Shown piece after piece: positions 21,452 through 34,079 of a stretch of DNA of 64,000 nucleotides. Numbering within the stretch: the first letter of the stretch is position 1; each line of letters opens with the position of its first letter. The notes under the pieces were generated by a model, which was not told the origin of the DNA, searched no databases, and saw nothing but the letters and a program-made list of their open reading frames with translations. The stretch lies in contig CM041465.1 of the NCBI GenBank assembly GCA_023213395.1, forward strand, positions 4,030,001 through 4,094,000, given 5' to 3'. A program made the position numbers and the translations under genes. This stretch comes from Cycas panzhihuaensis (taxonomy: Eukaryota; Cycadophyta).

Positions 21452-22580
21452 GTGTAAAATTTCTTTAGGAATTTCCCATTGATGGCCTTCTCAAATTCGA
21501 GACCCTATAGGGTCGCTATCCTGTAAGCAGCATTACCAAGGCTTTCAAGGGCTTTAAGGGCCAACCCATTTAGGTTCGAACTTGGTTAGATGATCATGGA
21601 GATACTCCAGTTTGAGGATGTAGTCCCTAATATGTAAAGGCGGTGAGGGAAGGTGTTTGTCATATGTCCTTCATGCCCTAGCCTTAGAAGTGAGGTTTGC
21701 TTAGTAGGCAGTCAAGCGCTTCTCATCTAAGGCCTCGAGGTCTACGAGGCGAGTCTAGTGGATAGACTCCTCATTGACAAGACCTTGGAGAGAGACTCGT
21801 AAGGAAGGAATCTCCACTTCCAATGGGAGAACCACCTCTATTCCGTAGACTAGGGAGAAAGTGGTCATTCCTGTAGTTCTACGGATAGATATGCGATATG
21901 CCCATAGAGCACAAGGGAGCTGAAGATGTCAATCCCTTTGAAATTAGGCTACGGTTTTCTTTAAAATATTTACAAGGGTTTTGTTGAATGATTTGACTTG
22001 GCCATTGGCTTGGGGGTAATAGGGAGAGGAGGTTTTTTGAGAAATTTTAAATTTTTCACAGAGCTCATCCATCTCCTTATTACAGAAAGGAGTCATGTTG
22101 TGCATGATCAAAACATCAGAAACTTTGAAGTGACAGATGATATGCTGATAGACGAAGGTGGCTATCATCTTACCAGGAGTAATGGTTAAAGGAATTACTT
22201 CCACCTATTTAGTAAAGTACTCTGTAGTAGTCAAGATGAACTTGTGCTACGATGAAGAGGATGGGGATATGGCTCTAATAAGGTCTAACCCTCATTGGGA
22301 GAAGGGCCATGGAGATATGATGGGATGGAGAGCATCGAAAGGCAAGTGAGTGATATTGGCATACTCCTGGCAATCACCGACATCTTAAGATGTAAGCATG
22401 GGTGTTCTGAAAGAGGGACGACTACTAATACCCCATACGAAGGATCCTTTGGGCCATAGATTGGCTCCTAAAGTGGCCCCTGCAAATGTTGTTGTGGCAT
22501 TCACAGAGTATTTGGTTCACTTCATTGAGGTTGACGCAGCGAAGAAGGATCCCATTAAAGGAACTCTTACACAATACTTC
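21452..22580 (-). pseudogene. Integrase pseudogene, copy B2
   Basis: The core frame 21944-22204 reads VLIMHNMTPFCNKEMDELC and NGQVKSFNKTL, with the same His and Lys replacements as B1. The zinc-finger side includes IWPKGS-like sequence near 22450 and is broken. The C-terminal GPF part near 21500-21700 has lost a few bases at 21548 (gggctttaaggg), giving a frameshift not found in B1. Confidence 0.82.
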
Positions 22581-22864
22581 ACCCAAAAGTAAGTACTACA
22601 TGGAAGTAGCCTGAATATGAGAGCTAACTTTGTTGCTAGCTTCAGTGCGATACTACTGTTGGGCAAGGTATTATACAACATCTCCATACCACTCACTGTT
22701 AGCAAGTGGATGAGGAGGAGAGTCCTAAATGGCTAGGATAGGCTCGTTAGGGAGAGAATTGTCAATAGGCATGTCGAAAGGGTTTGGGATGGGGGTTTCA
22801 GCGAGCTACTCAGCCACCACCATCCCTTTCTTTGACTTTGTGTTAACAATTTAGAGGTCAAATT

Positions 22865-24040
22865 CCTAAAAGAGGATGGCCCATTTGCCAGTTCTACTTG
22901 TTAAGTCAGGTCGAGTGAGCAAATATCACAGCGGATCAGATTAGACGATCACCCGAGTAGTATTCCTAAGTAAGTAGTGCCTGGACGTTTTGGTTGCATG
23001 TACCAAGGAGAGACACTCCTTCTTGGTAGGAGAATAGCTAAGTTTAGCAGCTATAAGAGTGTGACTAATGAAGTAAATGGCCCTCTTGGTTCCCAAATCA
23101 TCCTCCTGAGCTAACATGGTGCCCAAGGACTCATTGATAACTGAGGTATAAAGAATGAATGGCATGTTAAAGAGAGGGGATACCAACGTCAAGGTAGAAG
23201 CAAGGGCTTCCTTAAGATCTTTGAAGTCTTGTTGGGCCTTTAAAGACCAAATGAACAGGGCTCCCTTCTTTAACAGGTTAGTAAGAGGTTTGGCATTTAT
23301 AGTGAAATTCACTAAGAAACACCTAAGGAATCTGAGCCTACCTAAGGATGACTTGATCTGTCATTGGGTTTTAAGAGGCAACATGTCAAGGATGGCCTTG
23401 ACTTTATCGAGGTCGATCTGGATTCCTTGTTTCGACATAAGGAAACCAAGGAGTTTGCGAGCTGTCATGGTAAACATGCATTTAAGAGGGTTTAGGCTCA
23501 CATGGTGTTTGCGGTATTATATGAAGATGGCCTATAAATCAGAAGGATGATGAGCTCCAATGCATGAGAAACCCATCATATCATCCATGAAAACCTCTAA
23601 AGATTTATTGATAAGGTCATAAAAAATGAACTGCATCACCCTTTGATAAGTAGCACCTACATTCTTTAATCCGAAGGGCATTGCCTTATAGGTGAAGGTA
23701 CCCCATAGGGAATATAAGGTTGTCGCCAAAGAAACTGTCCATTAAGGATGTGACCTCGAAACTGACGGTTCGATCAATGATCTAATCGATGAAGGGAAGT
23801 GGGAAGTTGTCCTTGGGACATGCGTTATTGATGTTTCAGAAATTAACACATATCTGGATTGTCCTGTTCTTTTGGCAATGGGGAAAATATTAGATACCTA
23901 CTTAGGGTAGTTGATGGAAGTGATTAACCTTACATTTAGGAGTTTCTCAATGTCCATCTTGATAGTAGTTGAAAGCTTGGGATGAAGAGGGCATTACTTT
24001 TGATGCATGTGCTGAGCGCCCATAATAGTGGTGAGGTTGT
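22865..24040 (-). pseudogene. Reverse transcriptase and RNase H pseudogene, copy B2
   Basis: RNase H is open at 22941-23312 (FTINAKPLTNLLKKGALF, NESLGTMLA, KKECLSLVHA). RT is open at 23532-23729 with WGTFTYKAMPFGLKNVGAT, YQRVMQF and VFMDDMM. Upstream RT motifs (VNF-like and DNFPLP-like, near 23750-23900) are interrupted by stops. The plus-strand frame 23155-23550 is antisense shadow. Confidence 0.82.
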
Positions 24041-24423
24041 GGGTAACAATCGAAGGGTCGATCCCCTTCATATTGAAATAGTCCTATGTGAAGACGTCTT
24101 AAAACTCCTTTAATAGAAGGGTATACTCTTTTATTTCATCAGGAGAGCATTCTGATCCCACCTTAATGAGTTTTCCTAGGGCAAGGACTATGTCTTAGGT
24201 TGCCCCCATGCACATGGCATTCCCCTCATCAAAGTGAAGGGGGGCTTGGTCAACGGGAAGGGGTGGAATAGGAGATGGAATTGAGTCAGTGAGGGAAGAC
24301 CCACACTGGACCTTCCGTGGCTAAGCCTATGGTGACCAAAAGGGAGATTGGGTGTAGAGCCCACTAATGCTCAAGCAAAGCCTCATCATCCTCAAAGTAA
24401 TCCACCCCATGGATGACCATACT

Positions 24424-25350
24424 TCAAGAAGATGAGGAGAGAGAGGAAGTAGAAGTAGCGGGACCGCAGTGGTTGACACATTGCTTGACATATCCAAACG
24501 ACTCTCTAGAAGAGTCAGAAAGAAGTCCCCTCTGAGGGATAACATGAGGCTTCCTAGCTTCGTTACCTATGAGGGATAATGAAGGGGGATACTCAAGGAT
24601 CGCCTGATCAATATGAGTGATGACACGAGACATAAGAGAAGAGTTAGATTCTTCAACAATGTGGGTTCCGGATTAAGACCTAGAATGAAGGAGGTCCTCC
24701 CTACCTATGCCTAAGAGGGAGATAGGGTAAGGGAAATCCTCATCCTCACCATCGCACTCATTGTTGCTAAATATGATGAGGTACATGTAGCTTCTGACAC
24801 CAATAGGGGAAAAATGTGTGAGGTTGGAAGAAGCGAATGAAGGGTCTTCTCCCGAAGGAGATGGATTAGGGATGTCGATGGAGCGAGCAGAGGTATGGGT
24901 AGAAAGGTCCTTATCGCCCTTTGCTTGGCCATGAACTGCTTGATGAGATTGGTGAGGTTGCTTAGGAGGAGGAGGATCCCAGGAGATAACCTTCATTTTC
25001 CCTTCATGGATGAATTTAAGTTGTCCTCAATGTGACAAGCACACAGCTCCCATCTGGTCAATCCATGGGTATATCAACAGAAGATTGTAGTCGATATTAA
25101 CATTGAGGACTACAATAACAGCAAAGATAGTCTTGTCCTCAAGAGTAAGAGGTATGGACATTGATCCCAAGGGTGTCTTCTCGCTACCATCATAGCCTTA
25201 ACATCGCCATGGAATTGACTCCAAGGCTGATATGCCAAACTCTTGCATGACACACAAGCGCATGGTATTAATAGAAGAACCATTATTGACAATGATTCTC
25301 CATAAAATACAATCAGGAGTATCAATGGTTATGGTGAAAGGGAAGTGCCA
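24424..25350 (-). pseudogene. Protease and linker pseudogene, copy B2
   Basis: IVNNGSSINTM is encoded near 25270, with Asn in place of the catalytic Asp. The linker frames 24673-24996 and 24424-24633 match those of B1. The acidic insert reads NNECDGEDEDFPYP here, against NNECDCEDEDFPYP in B1. Confidence 0.75.
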
Positions 25351-26494
25351 CTGATGCTTCCTTTGACTGGCAGGGGGAAGATCCTTAAGATCAAAAGAGA
25401 TGATAGATTCATGACTTGGGATGACACCCAAGGCATGAACGGATGCATCACCTAATCCTAAGGCTTCCAAAAGAAGTGTACGCTATTCAATGAAGCTCCT
25501 TAAGACGTCCATTATAGGCATCCCAATAGCCATGGCATGAAGCTCGTCGACGACAGAGAAAGGCTTCCCTTTCGCAGTGTGTTAGGGAAGATACCTTCAA
25601 AAGTCACAATGACTAGGGTATAAGGGAATAGTCTTGGGGAGTACAGGGGCTTCTGGAAGAGAGGTTTCCAGAAGAGGGTCAAGGTGAGGTATGGATGAAG
25701 AGGCATCGTTTACCTCTTTTACTGCTTGAGACCGGGTTAGAGCATATAGTGGCGTAGTCTCAAGAATTTGAATAACTTTCTTTCCCTTATTTCGATATCA
25801 TGAAGGTGAAGGAGTACGACAGTCAGGGGAACCCAAGGAAGAGGATGAATTCCTCACACCCTTCCCTTTAGCTTATAAAGGGTGAGGGTTTGGGGATCTT
25901 CCCTGGTTCTAATTATTCTTTTGTTGGTGATTACGATCGCATTCCCCGTGTTTGGGGAAGGGATCTCTATGGATGGGCTAGTCTAGGTTGGGCCTAGATG
26001 CCCATTTGGAGGAAGAGTCACGTTGCGAGGCAGCCCTAGGATGCTGGGCTCGACACCGAAAATCTTCGTAGAAGTATTCTCCATGGATGGAGCACCACTT
26101 CTTTTCAAGAGAGGAACTGGGCTTCCTCACTTGAGAAGAATAGGTGTTACCACCCTTAGGAGGAGCAGCCCGGGAAGCCTGGTGGACTAGCTTATGCAAT
26201 GTAGGGGATGAAGAAGCTTGGAGCTTAAGCACCTTCATAGTATGTTTGAATGAATGTATGACCAAAGTGAGAGGATTTAGGGTCTTCTCGGTAGGATGAG
26301 AAGAAGACCTAACAGGTTGCTGCATTTTGGTTTCTCGTGGTGTTGGAGGTGCCTTAGGTCATTGTGAGGGCTTTAGAGGCTTCTTGAGTCCAACCTGGAT
26401 CTCAATGCCCTCAATCACTAAGTACTTCACTATGGCGGAGTCGCATGTAGTTGCCCCCATCTTAAGGACTTCAACGTGGACTTTTGGATGAAAG

Positions 26495-26612
26495 GCATTA
26501 AGTCATTAAGGCATTAAGTCCCCATCTTAAGGCATTAAGTCATGTAGTTGCCCCCATCTTAAGGCATTAAGTCATGTAGTTGCCCCCATCTTAAGGACTT
26601 CAACGTGGACTT
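26495..26612. repeat. Short shuffled direct repeats private to B2 gag
   Basis: The words ggcattaagt and catgtagttgcccccatctt recur in irregular order, with a 32-bp unit at 26541-26572 repeated in part from 26573. The normal sequence seen in B1 and B3 (about 50 bp ending gtggaatg) is missing. This looks like replication template switching or repair. Confidence 0.8.
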
Positions 26613-27052
26613 TGGAAGAAGGTTGTGAAAACATCTCACAAAGTCATGATTCATTTCATCATGACCTTGTTTAAGAGAGAAAATGGATTTCATCCCACTC
26701 TTGAATGGGCAAGCTATGTCAAAGTAGTTGACGAATTCATCCATGAACTACTGGAATGAAAAAATAGAGTGTGCAGGCAGGCGATAAAACCACTTGAGGG
26801 CATCGCCTTGAAGGGATCACATAAAATATTTGAGAATATGGTCATAGGCCTAGTAGTTGATGCATGCCATAGAAAAACTACAGACATGCTGCACTAGGTC
26901 CTGTGACGAAGTCCCATCAAATTTAGGGAATTTAGGAAGATGAGGTTGTAAGTTAGTCCTTAATGCCTTGATAGATAGGGGTGTCAAATTATAGTCCATA
27001 ACAGGGCGTGCCCTTGACTAGACCATAGGGTCAACAGAAGCTAGAAAAGATG

Positions 27053-27657
27053 TTGGATATTGTCACAACAATAGTTTGAGTCTAAAATTTTGGCATGTTA
27101 GTGGCGCGGTTTCCCCCTCTAATCTTTCTCAGGGGGTTCCAAGTGGGACGGGAGAACCCCTTTGCCAGGGACTACGGGGGTGTGGCCCCCGACCCAAAAA
27201 ATTAGCCCTGTAAACCATATTAAAATGTCAAGAGAATTAGGATTGTTCGATACAAATACCCTAGATTCTACAGTTGAGATTTATGCCTTGGATGTCCCTC
27301 TCATATAGCCCTATTTAGGGATTTTCTTATTATGTTATATGTAATGTAATGTACTGTGATGAGGGTGGTGGCTGGTTGTTGTTCTTGAGAGCACTCTGCT
27401 ACTGAGATGTACTTTTTCTCCATTCTACAGCAATAAAGATCAATACCTTTCCTGTGTGGATGTTTCCCTAGCACACTGCTACGGTTTTACCATGTTATAT
27501 CAGATGCATATATGATGTTTGGCTTTCATATTCATGTTATTGTATTATCTCTAAGTTTAGAACTTGCATGCTAAATTCTAGTTTTGATTCCTGTAACTAG
27601 TTCCAAAATAGTTCAAATCTTATGGCAGTTTAAGGTTTGGGACCTTGTATTCTCAAT
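27053..27657 (+). mobile_element. LTR-like insertion, copy in B2
   Basis: It sits at the same site as the B1 insertion, flanked by intact aaaagatg at 27045-27052 and 27658-27665. The presence of the same insertion at the same base in B1, B2 and B3 shows it predates their duplication. Confidence 0.65.
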
Positions 27658-28849
27658 AAAAGATGGTGGGCAGGGTTCCCTAAATCCTCCTTAGAGGGTT
27701 TGGTTCGAAAGGGGATGTTTTCCTCCCACCATTTGGTGAGAGGGCATGAATCCCACATTCAAAGAGACATGTATAGGAACAGATGGGTGTGATAGACCCA
27801 TCCCTTCTAGAGGGAATGGTATTTGTTGGAAAGGAGCTTAAGGGAAAATGCCTTGGAAGGGAGCTAGCCCTCCTTGCAAAGGCGCAATATGAGGTGCCAT
27901 ACAGAATGGCAGAAAAGAGGGGTGAGGGACTAAATTTTTCCCATATAGGCCGCCCATAGGTTGTGCAACCCCACAAGGGTACAAAGGGTCCACCCCATAA
28001 GCAGGAAGGGAGTTCCCTTTGTCATGCCCCCATGGTTGAGTAGTATAACTAGGAGGCACACAAAGAGTAGAGTCCCTAGGTTGGTGTTTAGAGTGTGTGG
28101 GGGCAGACCCCACGTGACTAGAGGTAGGGGGGCATGCGGGTCCCCTAAGTCTAGTAAGCGATGAATAAACGATGGTCAGAGGAGGACTAGTTATTTGACT
28201 AGATGGGGGCATGCACAACCCAAGTTGAGAAGAAGACATGCCCTACGTGGTCCCTAAGGAACACAAACCATGGGGAGAAGAGGATGAGGTGAGAGGTAGG
28301 CTCACCATAGGTAAGGAAGTCAAATGGGATGAGCAAGGTAATGGAGATGTAGAAGAAGGAAGCAAAACTCTTCACAAGATGTTCTTGAACCACTTAGGGT
28401 GTAGTTGGAGATGGGCAGCTTAGGAACATTGGCTTAGGGTTTCTACTATGTCAATGGGAGGGGTATCCACTTGATCATAAGAGGTGGAAGGAACCTCATA
28501 TGAAGTGGACCCCGTGGTGGTGGTAAAACTCTAAAGGAGACAAAGGCTCTACCTCGTGAGTAGAGGGATGGTAAGATTATGAGTGTTGTTGGTTACCCGG
28601 ATAAAAGATGGGATCTTTGCTTCTTTGGGCGGACCCTTGGAAGGAAGTAGAGTGCTCAAGGGAATCAGACACATATTCATGGTATTCCCAATATGAAAGA
28701 GATCCCTCCATAATTGAATCAGGATCCAATGTAGGAAGGGAATGATATGAGAGTTCTTCCAACAGCAGAGGTAGACCTCGTAAGCGACATGAGAATCATC
28801 GCATACAAGTTCTACCTATTAGTTGGAAGAAAGTTAAAACAAAGTAATG

Positions 28850-28867
28850 CGCATGTTGGGCGCTGCC
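28850..28867 (-). other. Possible tRNA-Lys-type primer-binding site
   Basis: On the minus strand the sequence reads caGCGCCCAACaTG, sharing nine consecutive bases with the plant tRNA-Lys primer site (tgGCGCCCAACgTG). It lies about 50 bases upstream of the gag ATG and recurs near 58695. The first two bases do not match and no LTR end can be confirmed next to it. Confidence 0.3.
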
Positions 28868-31488
28868 TAATAAAACCAAAAAGGAAGGCTACCAAGAGGA
28901 AGTAGCACCAACATGAAGGGAGAAAGAATGATTTCCTTACTGGTGGGTCCTCAGTATGGTTGCCTATAGAATCATGTCTATGGGATGGTAACTACACTTA
29001 GTTAGGATTAGGTTGAAGGCTCTGAAATATAGAGTTAATCCAACAAGTGAGGGAAATCACCCGCACAGGGTGTTTGTACATTATAACGCAGTTTTGGGAC
29101 TCAGGGATGGTGCACAACTTCCCTCTAGGTAACTCAGTTTTGGTTTTGGGGGTAGCACAAGCGAGGAATATCCTCGGTCTCCCGAGTAACCTCAAGAAGT
29201 AGGTCTTCTTGCCCTTGAATGGCTAAAAGATGAGGGCAAGACCAAATGAGGGAATAGATCCTTGTGGAAGATGAAGAGGTGCGAATAGAGTATATGTAGG
29301 GAAGTGACACAGGAGGTGCATGCTTGCGAGGATGGCATTGGACAATCACCTCACGAATAGGACCAACCCAAAGGAGGAGACGTCAAGATTATTTGGTTAA
29401 TGTTAGTGTGATAGAGCTAGACGAGGATGTGCTAGAGGATGGATCCTCCCTAGGCTAACCCACCTAAAGTGAGTTTAGAGAAATAAAGGATGATGACAAA
29501 AGAAGCTTTCACCATCCTACGTGTGAAGGGTTCAATTTCGATGTGTTATGGTGAAGTAAGATCTAACTAGTTGTATGTATGTATAAACAAAAGGCAAAGG
29601 GATCGTATAAAAATAACAAGTGTACCCTCGTTTACTCTCAAATGTAAGTCCTCACTCTCTTTTCACTTTAATATAAGAGAAAAAGGGAATGAAGAAGGAA
29701 AACCAATCAAGCACAAATATGTATGCTAAAGATGTAAAGCCTAAAAGGGGATGTATGTAATCAAGTGAAAAGAGGGAGGGTATAGTTCCTATCTCATGCT
29801 CTTTCCTAAGAATACAAATATAGCATGCATATGCAAATGGTAGATGTAAACAAGTTCCTTTCCTTGTCTCATTTTATGTTTTGATTATGTAAGCAAGTAA
29901 ACTTAAAAAACAAGAAAAGAGAAAAGAGTTATGAAGAGAGGAGGGTGGTGTACTTAGAAGGTTATGCAGCTGAAGCAAGGATGTCGTCTTGTACTACACT
30001 TGCTTCTCCCTTTCTTTTTCCTAACATGCGGGCAGCATAGAGCGATGGTGTTGGGGCTCCCTTGCCTTCCTCGAACTGAAAGGAAAAAAAAGGCAAGGAA
30101 ACAAAAGGAAAGACTATGCTAGGAACGGAAATGATCAACGAAAGAAAGTGAGAGACGTACCAGATTGAATCAGTTCTCCTCTATGAATGATGTGGTAGAA
30201 CCTGCAATCACAAAAGTACTCCACCCTTTTCCAAGGAGCTACTAGAATGCCAAATAGATATATATATGTAGATGCAAAATGCCCAAAATTTTGCAAGCAA
30301 AGCACTTTAATCAAAGTAAATCTCTAACTAAGAAAACAACTTCTGATCTCCTCAATACAAGCAAGACAAGATAAAGTACGTGGATGGTTAGCCTCATAAT
30401 GGCTAACCCTCTAATGTACACACCTCCACACTATCCGCAAGTGCATGAAAAACAGATTGGGATAGCCTAAGTAGCAGCTAATAGTGAGAGAAATAGGTAC
30501 CTCAAGGTTTGTAAGTATTGTCGACGTTGTAAATGTTGCAATATGCAACGTTTTGCAACTTTTGACCAAGCCAACACCCAAAGGAGATATGTAACATAAC
30601 TAAAGGCTAGAATCTCTACCCATGTGAGGCACTTAGGACTGCAACCATTGCAACAAGGGGCTATGTATGTTGATACCAACGATGGCCTTCTTCTGAGAGC
30701 TTCCTAGTAACTCAAGAAAGGCACAAGAGAGGAGGAGGAAAAGAGGAGAAGGGGGTTTCCATTGAGGAGCATGCCTAGTTGGGTGCGGAACCCGCCTTAG
30801 CTCCTTTCTCTCACCATTTTAGGACTTCTGCTTATAGCCTCCTTAGAGAAACTAGGAGAAAGAAGGAAGGTAAAATGGACAAATAAAGAAGAATGGAGGG
30901 GATACCTCCTATATGTGGTGGAAAACTATGAAAAGAAAAGTATGTAAAGTAATCTAATCTCTTTTAGGGAAGCTAAAAGGAACAAAATGAAATACACATA
31001 AAGTAGTACCTGCTATGACCAAATTGGTGGTAAGTCTACCTAAGAAAATGGCAGAAAAGCACAGTTTTGTAAGGCTTATAGGTGGATCCCTACAAGGGCT
31101 ACGAAACATGAAGAGAAGCTTGGTGAAACCTGATGATTATACGTGGAGGTGATACTTGGAGCACTTCCTTGCTTGGAAAAGCTTGAACTTGAGCCTATAA
31201 CTGCAGATCTAAGATGGAGAAGGCAGATATTCGGCTAGGACACGGGTATCTCAGATGTTGCAGGGTGCTCCTATAGAAAATTGCCTATGAAAGTAGGAGA
31301 AGAGAGGAGAATAGATGGAAGAAGAGATGAAAAATAAAGTCTTTTTAGGTTTTATACCTAACCCTAGCTTAATTGGATGATTAGGATTAGGCTAGGAATC
31401 GGGGGATGACTAAGCCATATGGTAGTTTTATAAAAAAAGTAAAATTTACCATGACAGATTAAAAAAATGATTTGTGAAAGTCACCCCG

Positions 31489-31520
31489 TGGTAAACTTTG
31501 CAGTACCATAAAGTTTACCA
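31489..31520. other. Hairpin H1, first copy
   Basis: A perfect 11-bp stem (tggtaaacttt with aaagtttacca) encloses the 10-base loop gcagtaccat. Read on the other strand it matches hairpin H2 (34080) at all but five positions, and four of the five are two base-paired positions changed together. Confidence 0.8.
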
Positions 31521-32624
31521 TAGTATCGTGACATTTACTACGATGCGGTGATAGAAGTAAAAATAAGAGAAAAAAAGGTACCTTAGAGCCCTAAAGGAGG
31601 GTACCCTAGGCCTAGGAGGGGCTAGCCCTCTATCCAAGTGGCTGGGGATAGTCATATGGAAGGGATGACCTAGATTAGATGGGGTACTAGAGAGGTAGGG
31701 TTCCTGTGAAGTTTAAGAAATGATAGGAATCTACCAATTACACCTAGCGGGGCACTAGGAGCTATGATGCGGTGATAAGGGTGTGAATGGATCATACGGG
31801 CTAAGTGACGCTTGGGACAACATGGAGGTGCATAGGAGGGTTATGGAGTGCCATGGGGATGCATGTCCCATAGATCATCATAGGCTGATAGAGTGTTAAG
31901 CAATATGATCAAGCAACAGATGCAAGATGATCACTCAAATGTATTAATTAGTCATGCAGTAAAAGGATGCTTCAATCTACCATTTTGAAGCAGTGACAAA
32001 GGTAAAGGATAGAAGTATACCTCCACTTACCTTAGTTAACTTACCAAGAACCCATTCTCAATAGCCGGGAAACACTGCTCCCTTGACAATAGAGCCTCGC
32101 AACTTAAAGGCGTAATGTAATAGTGAATGCTAGCAACACAATGTTAGTAGAATCTATATATATAAACAAACATAACAATGGTGTGAGCCAAGGGCGATGA
32201 CAAGTATCGTGGCAGAACAAATGGGTGTAGAGGGAAGGACGTGACAATATAGGGGCTGCCTATGTGTCACCGTATAGATAATAGAAAAAGATAGAAGATG
32301 AGGGGGATGCTCCCATCGCAAGAGTACAATGGAAGGATGATGATGACCACACATAAGATCAAACAAATGTCATGAATAAGGTGCTATGTCTAGAAGATAA
32401 GTCAACACCAGTGGAAGTTATGTGCTAAGAGAGATACTAAGAGTAGAGCAAAGAAAACAAACCTAGTGGTCACCATAGTTTAACCTCATTAGCGACCAGC
32501 TTTCAGAGGTACAAACAGATCGTGATATGAAGGACATGATGGCCCGAGACTTGGGCGATTGGGCAACTAGACAAGCCTCTCAAGGTGGGTCACTGAGGAG
32601 AGGAAGATGATGCTCAAGGATGAG

Positions 32625-33125
32625 ATAAACCAGGCTATCCACCTCAACGTTGAGAGCTTGAGGAATGTGTCAAATGTCAATGGATGGAAAATAACTCAAC
32701 AAGGACCTAGCGATTGAGGTAAGGTCTCTCAAGCATAAGCACCGCACCTAATAGTCCTGGGTGAGATGGGACACCACAACCTGAGAGTCACAAAGGAGGA
32801 TGATGGGTCCATGGTGGAAATAGAGCGCATTAGTAAGGGCCTCAATAACATCTATGTACTTAGCCTTGTTATTGGTGGCCTCGGTAAGGAAGATCCTAGA
32901 ACACATAAAGTCGTGTCTCGAAGGGTCATGGAGATTCCATGCGGTAGCAGAAGGGCCTGGGTTGCTATGACTTTCACCATTGGTGAAGATGAGTAGTTCC
33001 ATGACAAAATGAATGGAGGTCTCAGTAGAGAAAGTGCTAAGAGAGGCGATAGGTGAAGAGGACTCAATGATATGAAACCGTCGTAGGAGACTTGAGTGGC
33101 TATTAATAAAGGCTGCAAAGGGCAT
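32625..33125 (-). pseudogene. Stand-alone RNase H-like frame, region Q
   Basis: The frame 32748-33125 reads HSSLLRRFHIIE, LLIFTNGESHSNPGPSATAW, EATNNKAKYIDVIEAL and LLCDSQVVVSHL. After a stop, LNVEVDSLV follows to about 32625. Here the third and fourth acidic residues are kept, but the first is Asn and the Glu is Lys. It is longer than the P version, with an N-terminal extension of about 40 residues that includes a Ser/Thr-rich part. Plus-strand 32766-32996 is a shadow. Confidence 0.72.
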
Positions 33126-33559
33126 GAAGACCCTAAAATGGGGCTACATAAGGGAAAAGGAGACTATTTGGTGGATGGGAAAGAACCAACAGCAAAAATG
33201 CCCCTCTAGGATGCTAAAGGTTGCTTAAGGAAGTGAAGCGTGGTCCCAAGTGGGAGGCCACTCCCTTTGGGAGCTCCAAAGGCACAAACTGGTAGCAAAA
33301 ATAGGTTCAGGATGGTGAAAGGAGCCAAACGAGTATAAACTCAGGTATACATGGGGGTGGCATGCAAAATGAGACAGAAGGGGCCTCACAGGGCCAAAGA
33401 GGGGGACACCATAAATGCACCTGAAGGGTAAGGAGAAAAGAGGGCCACAAAGGCAGAACATAGGACAGACCCAGAAGGCAAAGGTAATCAGGAGAGAGAG
33501 ATGGTCTCAAGGGCTATCACGTTGAGAGAAACGAAAGAGGTGTTCATCGAGGCCCCCAC

Positions 33560-33569
33560 CTATATAAGG
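33560..33569 (+). promoter_or_regulatory. TATA box of the antisense accessory gene, region Q
   Basis: CTATATAAGG, identical to the box in P, lies about 435 bases to the right of the divergently oriented RNase H frame and about 700 bases before the mobile-domain frame. Confidence 0.5.
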
Positions 33570-34079
33570 AAAACTCGATAAAAACAGAATTAATTTTCAC
33601 GGGCTCATGATCGATTCAGAGCCCTTTTCCTTACATAGTGGAGTGCTACCCAACTTCGGAGGCACACAGAGAGAGATCAGACCATCGAATCAGGATGCAA
33701 AGATAGCGAGCAAATACCAGGGGGACGAGATGGCATTAGTGAGACTGGATCTAGTGAGTGGATCACTCTTTTTCTAACCCATCTCGTCATTTAAGTTTAA
33801 TGGATTTTTAATACTTTTTAGTGTCGTTTTTAGCCCCTTGTGGGCAAATTGAGATCTCTTGGAGTCTAAATTGGACCTAATGAGAGGGGGGACCAGGTAT
33901 TAGGTAGCCCTACTCCTAGTGGGCCTGAGCATGGCCCACCTGGGCAAAAAATTTTAGATTTTTGGGTGGAAGACCTCCACTTAATGTGAGGGTGTCACTG
34001 GCCCTGTGACAAAGACCGCGGTGCCATAAACCTTACCATGGGACTGCTAAGCTTGCATTAGAAACTCAGTGGGGCTCCA

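Larger units (their letters stand above)
14037..28215. repeat. 7.1-kb tandem duplication creating B1 and B2
   Basis: Bases 14037-21108 and about 21116-28215 are collinear, with offset 7042-7110 as indels accumulate. The junction joins the gag N-terminal region to the post-integrase tail across tagggcatgccc. B3 in the second half has no such duplication. Divergence between the two copies is small compared with A versus B. Confidence 0.9.
21111..28804 (-). mobile_element. Tat/Athila-like element, copy B2
   Basis: A tandem duplicate of B1 that keeps the gag N-terminus, so it is the most complete B copy in the first half. Bases 21111-21451 are the post-integrase tail with the open frame 21153-21350. 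A 37-bp deletion near 21136, relative to B1, and a rearranged stretch at 26495-26612 are private to this copy. Confidence 0.85.
25350..28804 (-). pseudogene. Gag and gag-PR spacer pseudogene, copy B2, start codon retained
   Basis: The probable start is ATG at 28804-28802, but the third codon is TGA (ATGCGATGA), where B3 has CGA. The N-terminal part carries a Pro-rich frame (27838-28239). A 605-bp insertion at 27053-27657 follows, then capsid sequence (26559-26744: MDEFVNYFDIACPFKSGMKS), the rearranged stretch at 26495-26612 and the zinc-knuckle region (25978-26325) with KKWCSIHGEYFYEDFRCRAQ. The spacer region lies down to 25350. The rearrangement removes codons corresponding to LPEELKRDLFVN. 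Confidence 0.75.
28805..32047 (-). other. Unassigned 5' region between gag and the neighbouring accessory region
   Basis: No long frame with a recognisable product is present. Minus-strand frames at 29134-29349 and 30467-30679 are short and match no family I know. The region should contain the leader and perhaps the LTR shared by neighbouring units, because it lies upstream of the gag start. I see a possible primer site (28850-28867), a minus-strand tatatatat run near 30252 and a hairpin at 31489. From 29500 to 30100 it is unusually A-rich. No TG...CA boundary stood out. The second copy is 58643-61894. Confidence 0.5.

Noticed and set aside
30535-30549. Small palindrome gttgcaatatgcaac
   Set aside because: It is short and disrupted in the second copy near 60380, unlike hairpins H1 and H2.
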